Origin: Candidatus Poribacteria bacterium
Lineage (GTDB): Bacteria; Poribacteria; WGA-4E; WGA-3G
Length of the DNA: 37,687 bases
Direction: 5' to 3'
NCBI GenBank assembly: GCA_022826805.1
Contig: JAJDUH010000051.1
Location: 1 to 37,687, forward strand
The notes below the pieces were generated by a model. That model was not told the DNA's origin. It saw only the letters and a program-made list of their open reading frames with translations, and did no database searches. Numbering within the stretch: the stretch's first letter is position 1; the number at the start of each line of letters is the position of its first letter. Below, in pieces: positions 1 through 8,428 of this stretch. The translations under genes and the position numbers were made by a program.

Positions 1-2
1 AC

Positions 3-131
3 GTCATTGAGCGTTTCTTTCATCGCTTGAAACAGTATCGGCGTGTAGCAACGCGCTATGATAAATACGCCAGTCGATACCTCGGATTCGTCCATTTCGC
101 AGCTATACTTATTACTGCTAAAAAAATGTAA
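3..131 (+). CDS. IS5-family transposase, C-terminal fragment
   Basis: Forty-two codons open at the window edge and end at TAA 129-131. The translation reads VIERFFHRLKQYRRVATRYD and continues with K-Y-A-S-R-Y-L-G-F-V-H-F-A-A. This is the typical end of IS5-type DDE transposases, where the E of ERFF is the third catalytic residue and the R-x-A-T-R-Y-D-K stretch follows it. The rest of the gene lies to the left of the window, so I cannot tell whether the element is intact. No clear terminal inverted repeat is visible in 132-202. That gap holds a 6-bp stem (TGCGGT 149-154, ACCGCA 161-166) instead. The assignment rests on motif recognition only. Confidence 0.8.
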   Translation, partial: VIERFFHRLKQYRRVATRYDKYASRYLGFVHFAAILITAKKM

Positions 132-208
132 ACACTACTTATATTAATTGCGGTCGTAGAACCGCATATTGGTAAATTAACCTCAGTTTAAGAATTGAGG
201 CATTGGAG

Positions 209-1336
209 ATGAGTATGTCAGAAAAATTGAATTGTTATAGTAGATTTTTAAAGTCTGTTACTTCCATTAAAATTGTGCTTTTGTTATTCGGACTTGTGTT
301 CATGCTTTCAGGCTGTGAAAAGATAACAGCTCCGATGTTACCGGATACCACTGCGCCGGGGCCAGAACAACTTATAGTAATGACTTACAACGTTTATGTA
401 GGCGGCAGCGCAGAGGCGGTTTTGGCTGTCGAGAATGTATTACAAGTTCCGACAGAAGTTGCTAATATGTACAATAGCGTTGTTGCCTCCGATTTTCCCG
501 GACGCGCTGTGGCAATTGCCAAATCCATAAAGGCATCCCAACCACATGTTATTGGGCTGCAAGAGATTTCGCTCATTCGCCAACAAAGCCCAGGTGATCG
601 GATTGCCGGTGGAACCGTTCCTGCTGAAGAAGTCGTCTTAGATTTTCTCGAAATTTTGATGGGCGCGCTTCAAGCAGAAGGCTTAAGTTATGAAGTTGCT
701 GGAAAAGTTGAAAATATAGATGTTGAAATGCCGATGTTCACTGATACCGGAATTGTTGATGTTCGCTTAACCGATTATGATGTTATATTGTCTCGCAGCG
801 ATGTCGCGATATCACGCCCTATAAGCGCAAACTACACAAACTCGTTTACGGTTGAAATGCTTGAACTTGAAGTCAAGAGGGGATACACTGCCGTAGATGC
901 AACTGTTTCTGGGACCACTTACCGTATGGTCAATACACATTTAGAGGCGTTTGTGGAGGGAGCTCGAGTCGCACAAACCCAGGAACTCGTGGATGTTCTT
1001 AGCGAGGAAACCCTGCCGATTATCCTATTAGGAGATTTCAATACGCCAGCACCCGACGGGACTGCTTACCAAATTTTGCTGTCAGCGGGATATGTTGACC
1101 TTTGGCAGATGGATTCTCAGGGAACTGGCAATACATGTTGTCAAGCCGCGGAACTTCAAAATGACATGAGTAGCCACTCTGTACGGATTGACCAAATTTT
1201 CGTCCGTAATCTGGAGCTTCCTGTTTCTGTTATGATACACACCATAGGGGATAAACCTTCAGATCGGATAGCCTCGGGATTGTGGCCCTCCGATCATGCA
1301 GGGGTCGTCGCACAACTCATATTTCCAAACCCATAA
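209..1336 (+). CDS. Endonuclease/exonuclease/phosphatase-fold lipoprotein
   Basis: A predicted exported lipoprotein of about 375 residues. The N terminus has a hydrophobic stretch ending in the lipobox LSGC (Cys about residue 36). The mature part shows the ordered metal-dependent EEP motifs: VMTYNVY (Asn), IGLQEI (Glu), the VNTHLEA segment, LLGDFNTP (Asp/Asn) and a closing SDHAGVVA (Asp-His). Family members hydrolyse phosphodiester bonds in nucleic acids, phosphoinositides or sphingomyelin; the substrate here cannot be read from sequence. A long insert between the Glu motif and the His motif may shape specificity. Start choice is uncertain: ATG 209 has TGAGG at 196-200 and ATG 215 has GGAG at 205-208; a TTG at 203 is less likely. 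It faces the next gene tail to tail across a shared terminator. Confidence 0.85.
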   Translation: MSMSEKLNCYSRFLKSVTSIKIVLLLFGLVFMLSGCEKITAPMLPDTTAPGPEQLIVMTYNVYVGGSAEAVLAVENVLQVPTEVANMYNSVVASDFPGRAVAIAKSIKASQPHVIGLQEISLIRQQSPGDRIAGGTVPAEEVVLDFLEILMGALQAEGLSYEVAGKVENIDVEMPMFTDTGIVDVRLTDYDVILSRSDVAISRPISANYTNSFTVEMLELEVKRGYTAVDATVSGTTYRMVNTHLEAFVEGARVAQTQELVDVLSEETLPIILLGDFNTPAPDGTAYQILLSAGYVDLWQMDSQGTGNTCCQAAELQNDMSSHSVRIDQIFVRNLELPVSVMIHTIGDKPSDRIASGLWPSDHAGVVAQLIFPNP

Positions 1337-1396
1337 GCCGGATTCCCTTCAATCAAATCTACATCGACTCCGGAATGAGAAACGTTTTGAAAAAGT

Positions 1397-1425
1397 AAAA
1401 GGGTGTAGGAAACCTACACCGTTTT
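1397..1425. terminator. Bidirectional intrinsic terminator
   Basis: A perfect 8-bp stem, GGTGTAGG (1402-1409) and CCTACACC (1413-1420), with an AAA loop. It is flanked by AAAA on the left and TTTT on the right, so either strand gives a hairpin followed by a U tract. It sits between the convergent genes ending at 1336 and 1463 and can serve both. Confidence 0.8.
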
Positions 1426-1462
1426 CACATGATGTGATAATAACACTGCGTCCGATCTCATT

Positions 1463-2620
1463 TTAGTTTTCGTAGGGATAGACTGTTCTATCTTCACCTC
1501 GAACCACGACGGCACTGTTGTTAGACTCGCGTTTTTGCCCATTATCATTTGCCTTGAAATGAGAAATGATGGTCGCCCCCTCATAGTCCATGATGCCAGC
1601 AATCGCATCGCGAACCACTTTTGGATCTGTTGATTGTGCGTTCTCGATGCCTTGAGCAAGTAACCGCACCGCATCGTAGCCACCTGCGGCAACACCACCA
1701 GCAGGCGTTCCAGGGAACATAGTCTCGAATGCAGAAACAAATTCTACCGCCTGGGCCCGATGGAAATTGCTACAGTAGTAGGACTTTGTGAGCAGGGACT
1801 TATCCGCTATCATTGCATGCAGGTCTGCGGTATCCCAACCGTCGCTGCCGATAAAAGTAGCTGTAATCCCCATCGCCCTCGCTTGTTCCATAATAAGAGG
1901 CACCTCTGGCGGGAAACTGGCGAGAAAGAGGACAGCCGGATCCACCGCTTTGATGCGTTCAAGTTGTGCGTCAAACATTGTATCACCTGGCTCATAGACC
2001 TCCTCGGCAACAATACTGCCCCCGAGTTTCTCAAAATTGGCCCTGAATTCTGCAACAAATCCCCCGGAATAGACATCCTGATTCTGCCAAATCATTGCGG
2101 CGGTTTTCGCGCCGAGTTCGTCCACTGCAAAATTTGCCATCAATTCTGCTTGCAACGCATTAGAGGCACCAACAATAAAAATGAAATCACCCGTTTCCGT
2201 CACATCTTTGCCTGTTGCCCCCGCAAGTACTGGAATGGTGGCAACGGGACCGACCTTCACGGCATGGGTTGAAAACAGGGGACCTATAATTGCTACAACA
2301 TCTCCCATCTCAGCAAAATCTATTGCGGTCTGAGCAACTGTATCGGTTATCTCCTCTTTAACAACAAATTCTAGCTGCCTTCCGAGAACACCACCGGCTG
2401 CATTGATCTGTTGCTGGGCAAGTTCAGCTCCTTGGGCTAAATCAATATAATCCAAGTGGCGAATTAAACCTACTTTCAGTGTAGGCATAGGGTCAGCATC
2501 AGGAGGCGTGATCATCTCATCTGTCATTCCCATATCCTGCATCCGTTCGCACCCAGACAACAACACGACTAAAAGTGAAAAGAATACGCAAAGCATTGAT
2601 TTAAAAACTTTAGTGTTCAT
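1463..2620 (-). CDS. LivJ-type ABC substrate-binding lipoprotein
   Basis: A 385-residue periplasmic-binding protein of the branched-chain amino acid/amide family (Peripla_BP_6 type). The start is fixed at the ATG 2618-2620 by an AAGGAGA ribosome site six bases upstream; an in-frame ATG at 2656 lacks one. The signal peptide ends in lipobox LSGC. The mature protein opens with LKVGLI, then AQQQINAAGGVLGRQLEFVV, the usual first-lobe pattern, and later VVAIIGPLFS, AAMIWQNQDVYSGG and a second lobe with FIGSDGWDTADLHA. The loop between the first strand and the first helix is short compared with typical LivJ proteins, so the ligand may be unusual. No permease or ATPase gene is adjacent, so it may serve a distant transporter or act as a sensor. 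Confidence 0.85.
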   Translation of the reverse strand: MNTKVFKSMLCVFFSLLVVLLSGCERMQDMGMTDEMITPPDADPMPTLKVGLIRHLDYIDLAQGAELAQQQINAAGGVLGRQLEFVVKEEITDTVAQTAIDFAEMGDVVAIIGPLFSTHAVKVGPVATIPVLAGATGKDVTETGDFIFIVGASNALQAELMANFAVDELGAKTAAMIWQNQDVYSGGFVAEFRANFEKLGGSIVAEEVYEPGDTMFDAQLERIKAVDPAVLFLASFPPEVPLIMEQARAMGITATFIGSDGWDTADLHAMIADKSLLTKSYYCSNFHRAQAVEFVSAFETMFPGTPAGGVAAGGYDAVRLLAQGIENAQSTDPKVVRDAIAGIMDYEGATIISHFKANDNGQKRESNNSAVVVRGEDRTVYPYEN

Positions 2621-2811
2621 AAGTATCTCCTTGGACAGTAGTGCCAACTGTTTCATAAAAGTTTTTTGGAACTAAGAAGCATAAACATCAGTCAACGATA
2701 AATTTCAGCACTATATACTAACATATATCTTTTTTCTCATATTTTTTTAAGACGAGAAAATCCAGCGTTAGTAAGGGGTGAAGGGTAGTAATATGAATGT
2801 GATATTAAAAA

Positions 2812-5772
2812 TCAGTTCCGAGCTTCCGGTGTGACTGTCAATGTTACTCGTTTTCCCTCTCGCAGGACAACGACCTCGACAGGTTCACCGATTTTCACGG
2901 CGTCAAGCGCATAAGTGTAGTCATAGATGTTGGTAATTTCCTGTCCACCAAATTCAACGATGACATCACCACCCTTTAAACCGGCTTTATCGGCGGGGCC
3001 TCCGGCGCGAACACCAGAGAGTTTCACACCTGTCCCTTCCGTTGTATAGTCAGGGATCGTACCGAGGTAAGCGCGCAGGGTATCTCGGCTTCCTTCCTCT
3101 GATTGACTCCGTTCAACTCGGACATACTCCGGACGTTCAGCGGTGCCGACTAAGTCCAAAACGATGCCGTGTGCCAAGCGTGCAATCCGATCAAGTCCGT
3201 CGTAATTAAGTGTTTCTATGTCATCTGTTGGACGGTTGTAGTCTTCGTGTCCACCGGTGAAGAAACTGAGTACCGGGACCTCTTTTGGGTAGAAGGCAGT
3301 CACGTCTGTTGGCAAATACGGATCCGTTTGTAACGTCAAGTTAAAACCGACGGGGATGTTCCGCTTTTCAATCAGTTTCGTCCATACAGATGATGAGCCG
3401 ACACCTTGCAAGATCAGTTTATTTTTACGAAGCCGTCCCACCATATCAAAGTTGATGTATGCTGTTACTTGCCCTAAAGGGACAACGGAGTCGTTAACAA
3501 AGTGGGTGGAACCAATGAGTCCAAGCTCCTCTCCTGACCAGAGCGCGAAGATAACGCCTCTGTTAAACTTTTCGGGGTGTTCTTGATAAGCTGCCTTGAG
3601 TGTTGCTGCCAAACCTAATACAACGGCGGTGCCAGAGGCATTATCGTCTGCCCCGTTGTGAATTTGTCCCTCCTCGTCCTTCCTTGCCAGCGAACCTATC
3701 TCACCGTAACCGATATGATCATAATGTGCACCGACAATAACATACTCGGTGTCGTCTGTTAATTCCGGTGGGGACAGAAGTCCAACAACATTCTGATCTG
3801 TTTTCTTAACTTTCTCAATCGAAACGACGATTTTAACTTTGACATCGGGCAGTGGGAACTGTCCGATGAAGTGCGGATTTTCCACATCGAGTCCAGATTG
3901 TACCTCTTTCAGATCTTTGCCGGATGGTGCAAAGAGTGCGTTCGCGACGGTCTCACTTATTGACGCTGCAACAATACCGGAATCTGCGAGGCTGCTGTCA
4001 AAGTCAAGCAGAATCAACTTGCCTGCATTTGGAGAGTTTGGACCAGCAACAACAAGAAACGCTTTTGCGCCTTGCTCCCGCGCCTGCATCGCCTTATAGC
4101 GAAGCCCGGCGTATCGATTCAATTGCTGACGGCGTTCCGGTTCAACCGCTTCAGGAACGTAGCGGAGGGCAACAACGATTTTATCCTTTACATCCAATCC
4201 AGCGTATGCATCGTATCCCTCCCCAAGCTCACCGGGAACAGATAACCCATATCCAGCAAAGACCACTTCACCTTCAACGACACCATTACGAGAAAAAGAA
4301 AGCGGTTGAAAATCTTGTTCCACCTTGAATTCCATCACCTGCTCCGAACCGTGGGACTGGCGTATGATATGAAACCGATTCTCTTTCGATATAATCCGTC
4401 GACCTGCGGTGAATTCAAACGTTTGGTAATAACTTTCTTCGTCACTGAAAGGCTTGAGATTCAATTCGGAGAACTGGGCAGCGATATGCGCCGCTGCGCG
4501 TTTTGCCCCTTCCGAACCCGTCATCCTACCTTCCAAGGCATCGCTGGCGAGAAATTCGATGTGTTTTCGGATACTCGTTTTATTAGCAGATTCGGAATTG
4601 GAAACCCTCCGTATGGGATGCACCGCTGAAATTTGACTTCTCGGTGCCGCAGCGATCGCCTCTAATGCTGCTGCGTGGTTCCATTCAGCGAGGTAAAGCT
4701 GCGAGACTTCTTGGCTGTTTCGATTAGAGGTCCAACATAAGCGATTTCCATCAGGTGAGAAGACGGGAAGTCCATCAAATCCGTCAGTTGTGGTAACACG
4801 AACCGGTTCATGCCTACCTCTTGCGTCAACGAGGTATAGCTCAAAATTAGAAAATCCGAGTTTATTGGAAGCGAAAATAACATAAGCACCGCTCGGATGG
4901 AAATAGGGTGCCCAGGACATACTATCGAAATCGGTCAATCGTTGGACATTTGAACCGTCGATCCGCATTGTATAAATGTCCGCTTGACTTCCGTCGGTTG
5001 TGAAGTGCCGCCAGACAATGTGTTGTCCATCCGGTGTAAAGAAGGGACCGCCGTCGTAGCCTGGCGAGTCTGTCAAGCGTATCTGATTTGACCCATCGGC
5101 ATTCATGATATAAATTTCGCCGAAATAGGCAGGATCTACTTCCAGTTGCTTAAGCTCTTTTGGAGAGAGTTGGCTTTTAGGATAAGCATCCCGGAGCGAA
5201 CAGAAAACGATGTATTTGCCATCAGGCGAGTATGACGCTTCAGCATCGTAACCGGAAGCGTCTGTTAGCTGCTTGAGATTGCTGCCATCTCGATTCGCTG
5301 AGAAGATGTCCATCGCCTCATCGTAGTCCCAACTGTAACGACGTTCTTTTCCGGATGCTCGAAATTGCAATTCCTCTTCCTGTTTTGCCTTTGCAAAAAC
5401 ATCGTGGTGTGTCGAGGCGTAAAGCACTTCATCGGTTCCAGGACGAAAAAATGCACAGGTCGTCTTGCCGATACCGGGTGAGACGCGATGTGTATCCCCT
5501 GTTAGTAGGTTTAAGAAGTAAATTTGGTAAAAAGGGTTGTCCGATTCACGTTCACTTTGGAAGATAAGCGCATTGCCATCTTCTGAAAAATATCCCTCAC
5601 CAGCGCGCTTTCCGTCGTATGTGAGCTGTCGGGTATTGCTGAGAAATTGGGATTCGTCAGCGGAATTCGTCTCTATTTGATTTGAAATAGTGTGCTGTGC
5701 TACGACCTCGCTCGTAAAAAAAACAGCAAGAAATATTGCACAGAACAGACCCATTAATTTGACGCAACACAT
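2812..5772 (-). CDS. TolB-propeller / M28 peptidase / PDZ fusion protein
   Basis: An exported 986-residue protein. After a signal peptide come four to six WD40/TolB-type blades (about residues 30-385) with the recurring pattern L-T-D, S-P-D-G and W/F-S. Next is an M28 metallopeptidase with an inserted PA-like domain (about 400-870). Zinc ligands and catalytic residues are visible: GAHYDH, NGADDNASG, WSGEELGLIG (Glu-Glu), INFDMVGR, and a late GGHEDYN His. A PDZ domain closes the protein (GGPADKAGLKGGDVIVEF). M28 enzymes remove N-terminal residues from peptides, so a role in extracytoplasmic peptide breakdown is likely. The start is ATG 5770-5772, preceded by GGGAGGAATTGAG; an upstream in-frame GTG lies inside that ribosome site. 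It follows the epimerase gene by 74 bases, so co-transcription is possible. Confidence 0.88.
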   Translation of the reverse strand: MCCVKLMGLFCAIFLAVFFTSEVVAQHTISNQIETNSADESQFLSNTRQLTYDGKRAGEGYFSEDGNALIFQSERESDNPFYQIYFLNLLTGDTHRVSPGIGKTTCAFFRPGTDEVLYASTHHDVFAKAKQEEELQFRASGKERRYSWDYDEAMDIFSANRDGSNLKQLTDASGYDAEASYSPDGKYIVFCSLRDAYPKSQLSPKELKQLEVDPAYFGEIYIMNADGSNQIRLTDSPGYDGGPFFTPDGQHIVWRHFTTDGSQADIYTMRIDGSNVQRLTDFDSMSWAPYFHPSGAYVIFASNKLGFSNFELYLVDARGRHEPVRVTTTDGFDGLPVFSPDGNRLCWTSNRNSQEVSQLYLAEWNHAAALEAIAAAPRSQISAVHPIRRVSNSESANKTSIRKHIEFLASDALEGRMTGSEGAKRAAAHIAAQFSELNLKPFSDEESYYQTFEFTAGRRIISKENRFHIIRQSHGSEQVMEFKVEQDFQPLSFSRNGVVEGEVVFAGYGLSVPGELGEGYDAYAGLDVKDKIVVALRYVPEAVEPERRQQLNRYAGLRYKAMQAREQGAKAFLVVAGPNSPNAGKLILLDFDSSLADSGIVAASISETVANALFAPSGKDLKEVQSGLDVENPHFIGQFPLPDVKVKIVVSIEKVKKTDQNVVGLLSPPELTDDTEYVIVGAHYDHIGYGEIGSLARKDEEGQIHNGADDNASGTAVVLGLAATLKAAYQEHPEKFNRGVIFALWSGEELGLIGSTHFVNDSVVPLGQVTAYINFDMVGRLRKNKLILQGVGSSSVWTKLIEKRNIPVGFNLTLQTDPYLPTDVTAFYPKEVPVLSFFTGGHEDYNRPTDDIETLNYDGLDRIARLAHGIVLDLVGTAERPEYVRVERSQSEEGSRDTLRAYLGTIPDYTTEGTGVKLSGVRAGGPADKAGLKGGDVIVEFGGQEITNIYDYTYALDAVKIGEPVEVVVLREGKRVTLTVTPEARN

Positions 5773-5846
5773 CTCAATTCCTCCCACTTTGGATATTCAC
5801 TTTCCAATAAGGTGCGATAAATCGCAGGATTACAAACGGACTGCTG

Positions 5847-6698
5847 TTATAGATATTGCGCTGCTTTCTCTTTAAGAAACGCGAGTCCATCTGTCGCGAG
5901 GCTCTCGGCACTCGGTGCAATGTCACGCCAGATACATGTCGCAGCAGCGATTTCCTTGACTGCTGGTGTGAAGGATTCAATAACCAACCATCTATCGTAG
6001 TTCACTTGAGCCAGTGCACCGAACACACCATCCCAATCTACAGGTCCCGTGCCTGGAGTGCCACGATCGTTTTCACAACAGTGAACGTGGTGCAAGTAAT
6101 CACCAGTCGCAATAATCGCGTCTGCCTGATTTTTTTCTTCAATATTCATGTGGAACGTATCAAGGTGGACTTTGAAGTAGGGGCTATCGACCGCTTTTGA
6201 GAGTTTGACTGCATCTGCGGCAATGTTTACGAAATAGGTTTCGAACCGATTGAGCGGTTCACTGGCGAGTGTAATACCGTGTTGTCCTGCGAATTCAGAT
6301 ATCTCTTGTAGTCCTTCAACGCACCAATCCCATTCTTGCTGGTTCCTGCCTCTGCCGACGAGTTTACCGACTGCGCTGTACATTGGTCCGACAAATGTAT
6401 CTCCGCCCAGTTCCGCAATGATTTCGATCGCGCGTTTGAGGTAGATCTTTCCAGTTTCACGAATCGCCGAGTCCTCATCAATCGGATTCCTGTCGGGTCC
6501 CATGATATTACAACCGATCGGTTCCAATCCAGTATCTTGCAATAGTGCTTGGGTATAAGGGATATCCACTGTATCAGGATCAAAGATCGGGATTTCGACA
6601 CCCTCAAACCCCATTTCAGCAACTTTAGGAATTAGGTCTGCGGTTTCTCTATCAAACTTATCTGCCCAGAGCAATAAATTTACACCAAATTTTGGCAT
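5847..6698 (-). CDS. Sugar epimerase, D-tagatose/D-psicose 3-epimerase family
   Basis: A 283-residue TIM-barrel protein of the xylose-isomerase-like superfamily. It begins MPKFGVNLLLWADKFD and shows the four metal ligands of the ketose 3-epimerases in order: Glu in SEPLNRFETYF, Asp in HLDTFHMNIEE, His in HVHCCENDRGTPG, and Glu in LVIESF. The H-x-x-E-N-D-R-G-x-P-G-x-G signature is characteristic of this subgroup. Known members interconvert C3 epimers of ketohexoses using Mn or Co. The exact sugar cannot be read from sequence. An AAGGAGA site lies ten bases before the ATG. The downstream gene is the propeller-peptidase. Such epimerases are abundant in Poribacteria-like genomes, often near Gfo/Idh/MocA enzymes, one of which lies at 25554. 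Confidence 0.9.
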   Translation of the reverse strand: MPKFGVNLLLWADKFDRETADLIPKVAEMGFEGVEIPIFDPDTVDIPYTQALLQDTGLEPIGCNIMGPDRNPIDEDSAIRETGKIYLKRAIEIIAELGGDTFVGPMYSAVGKLVGRGRNQQEWDWCVEGLQEISEFAGQHGITLASEPLNRFETYFVNIAADAVKLSKAVDSPYFKVHLDTFHMNIEEKNQADAIIATGDYLHHVHCCENDRGTPGTGPVDWDGVFGALAQVNYDRWLVIESFTPAVKEIAAATCIWRDIAPSAESLATDGLAFLKEKAAQYL

Positions 6699-6810
6699 TA
6701 TGTTTCGTTCTCCTTATAGCGTATAATATTTTTTAGTTTAGCATAAGTTGTAAGCATTTTCAACTTTTTTGTCCTATCTGTGGACTTGCCTAATTATAGA
6801 TATAGCACGC

Positions 6811-8130
6811 TTATCGGGAATTATCTGATTTAAACAAATATTTCGGTGCTAACACTGTTAGCGAGATACCTCGGGCAACCAACAGCAGCGTTAATGCTCC
6901 CCACAACCCGTGATTCTTGAAAGGTATCAACAGATATATCGAACCCAAAAAGAGAGCGGTTGATATAAAAACAGAATTTCGCAATGCCTTAGAAGCAGTC
7001 GCCCCCAGATAAATTCCATCCCAAATGTAAGCGGCGACATTGATAATAGGTGCGACGGTTATCCAGATAAGATAAGGTTTCGCACCTGCAATAAGGGGCA
7101 TCTGATTTGTAAAGAGATACAGCAGCCGCTCTCCAACCACAACGAAGATTAACATAATCACACCTCCGAACACAAACGCCCAGAGGAAAACTTGACGCGT
7201 TGTCCTTTTGAGATTCCGCATATCCTGCGCCCCTTTATACTTACCGACCAGGCTCTCCGCCGCAAAGGCAAATCCATCAATTGCATAAGACATTAGATTA
7301 ATATACTGTAACAGAATTGTGTTAATTGCCAAGAAGGTATCACTCAACGCAGCGGATTTTGCCGTGAAAACAGCGTGGCTAAACGTAAGACAGCACGTCC
7401 TGATGAAAATGTCGCTACTGATGCTGAGAAACCGTTTGAGTTTGGAAAACACCAAGACATCCCGAAGGTTCCACGTTGTCAAAATACTTCTATAGCGTCT
7501 AAAAAAGAGTAGAATTGCCAAAAGTAACCCGATATACTGGGCAATGACGGTTGCTAATGCGACACCCTCTACCTTCATACCCAGTGTCTGCACAAATATC
7601 AGATTTAAAACAATATTGACGAGATTCACAACAATCGTCAACAACATCGGATAGTGCGCGTTTTGTAAACCCAAAAAAACGCCATGGAAGGCGTGTAAGC
7701 ACAATGTCGCGGGGGCAGCAGAGATACGAATATAAAAATAAGTGCGGGCGAGATTTTCAACTTCAGGACTGGTGTCGATGAGGTGGAAACTTATATCAGC
7801 AAGCTGCCACTGAAAGCCGAAAAGTAAAAGGCTGGAAGTAATACCGATACATGTCGCTCGCAAAAGTAAGCGACCGCATTCTGGAATGTTGTTTTCTCCG
7901 AAGGCTTGTGCCGTCAATCCGGTTGTCGCCATTCTGAGAAACCCGAATCCCCAATAGATAAAACTAAAAATAATGCCACCAATGCCTACTGCACCAAGGT
8001 AGAATTCGGACTCTAACCGTCCCATTAAAGCAGTGTCCACCGCACCCAACAGAGGAATGGAAAAGTTGCTAATAATATTTGGAATCGCGAGATTGACAAG
8101 CTGCTTATTGATATTTTCAGGGTTATGCAT
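6811..8130 (-). CDS. MATE-family efflux transporter (DinF-like)
   Basis: A 439-residue integral membrane protein with about twelve hydrophobic segments arranged as two MatE repeats. The first helix region reads LAIPNIISNFSIPLLGAVDTALMGRL, typical of the DinF/NorM superfamily, and the matching second repeat contains NTILLQYINLMSYAIDGFAFAAESLVG. The latter motif (DGFAFAAE-x-L-V-G) points to the DinF branch. Members export cationic drugs and other organic compounds using Na+ or H+ gradients; the substrate here is unknown. The start is ATG 8128-8130 with only a weak purine-rich GGAAA upstream. It diverges from the acyltransferase gene across a structured 298-base region. Confidence 0.9.
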   Translation of the reverse strand: MHNPENINKQLVNLAIPNIISNFSIPLLGAVDTALMGRLESEFYLGAVGIGGIIFSFIYWGFGFLRMATTGLTAQAFGENNIPECGRLLLRATCIGITSSLLLFGFQWQLADISFHLIDTSPEVENLARTYFYIRISAAPATLCLHAFHGVFLGLQNAHYPMLLTIVVNLVNIVLNLIFVQTLGMKVEGVALATVIAQYIGLLLAILLFFRRYRSILTTWNLRDVLVFSKLKRFLSISSDIFIRTCCLTFSHAVFTAKSAALSDTFLAINTILLQYINLMSYAIDGFAFAAESLVGKYKGAQDMRNLKRTTRQVFLWAFVFGGVIMLIFVVVGERLLYLFTNQMPLIAGAKPYLIWITVAPIINVAAYIWDGIYLGATASKALRNSVFISTALFLGSIYLLIPFKNHGLWGALTLLLVARGISLTVLAPKYLFKSDNSR

Positions 8131-8226
8131 AAAGGTTTCCGTTTTGTATCTGCTTTAGAGTTTACTCGCAATTGTGATGAGAATCAAGCCCTATTTTCCG
8201 CCAGAACTGTTGAATTTATTGATTTC

Positions 8227-8267
8227 TGAACAGAATCTCTTTTTTTGAAGAGAACTGGGGCTGTTCA
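8227..8267. promoter_or_regulatory. Nested stem-loop between divergent genes
   Basis: An outer 7-bp stem, TGAACAG (8227-8233) and CTGTTCA (8261-8267), encloses an inner 6-bp stem, TCTCTT (8236-8241) and AAGAGA (8248-8253). Both arms are perfect. It is about 100 bases upstream of the MATE start and 160 upstream of the acyltransferase start. It could be an operator pair or a structured leader; its function is unknown. Confidence 0.4.
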
Positions 8268-8317
8268 TAACTAAAAATAAGGAATAGAACTGGAAAACCC
8301 AAAAGTTTTGCAACTGT

Positions 8318-8329
8318 GAACGTACGTTC
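8318..8329. promoter_or_regulatory. Perfect 12-bp palindrome GAACGTACGTTC
   Basis: A perfect palindrome of the form GAAC-N4-GTTC, the spacing used by LexA boxes in Gram-positive bacteria and several other phyla. It lies upstream of the acyltransferase promoter. Whether a LexA of this organism uses such a box is unknown, so the regulator assignment is speculative. Confidence 0.35.
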
Positions 8330-8389
8330 TAAAAGGTAGAGAAAGTCTACTTATACGCCGTATAATATGCCTTTGCCTTACAAATTTCT

Positions 8390-8418
8390 TTGTAATTTTG
8401 GCAAAAATTGAGTATACT
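8390..8418 (+). promoter_or_regulatory. Sigma-70-type promoter of the lpxL-lptC-lptA genes
   Basis: TTGTAA (8390-8395), a 17-base spacer, then TATACT (8413-8418). An overlapping TATAAT sits at 8418-8423. Transcription would begin near 8425, only a few bases before the ATG at 8429, and no Shine-Dalgarno sequence is present, so the mRNA could be leaderless. The region is AT-rich, so chance matches are possible. Confidence 0.5.
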
Positions 8419-8428
8419 ATAATTAAAA

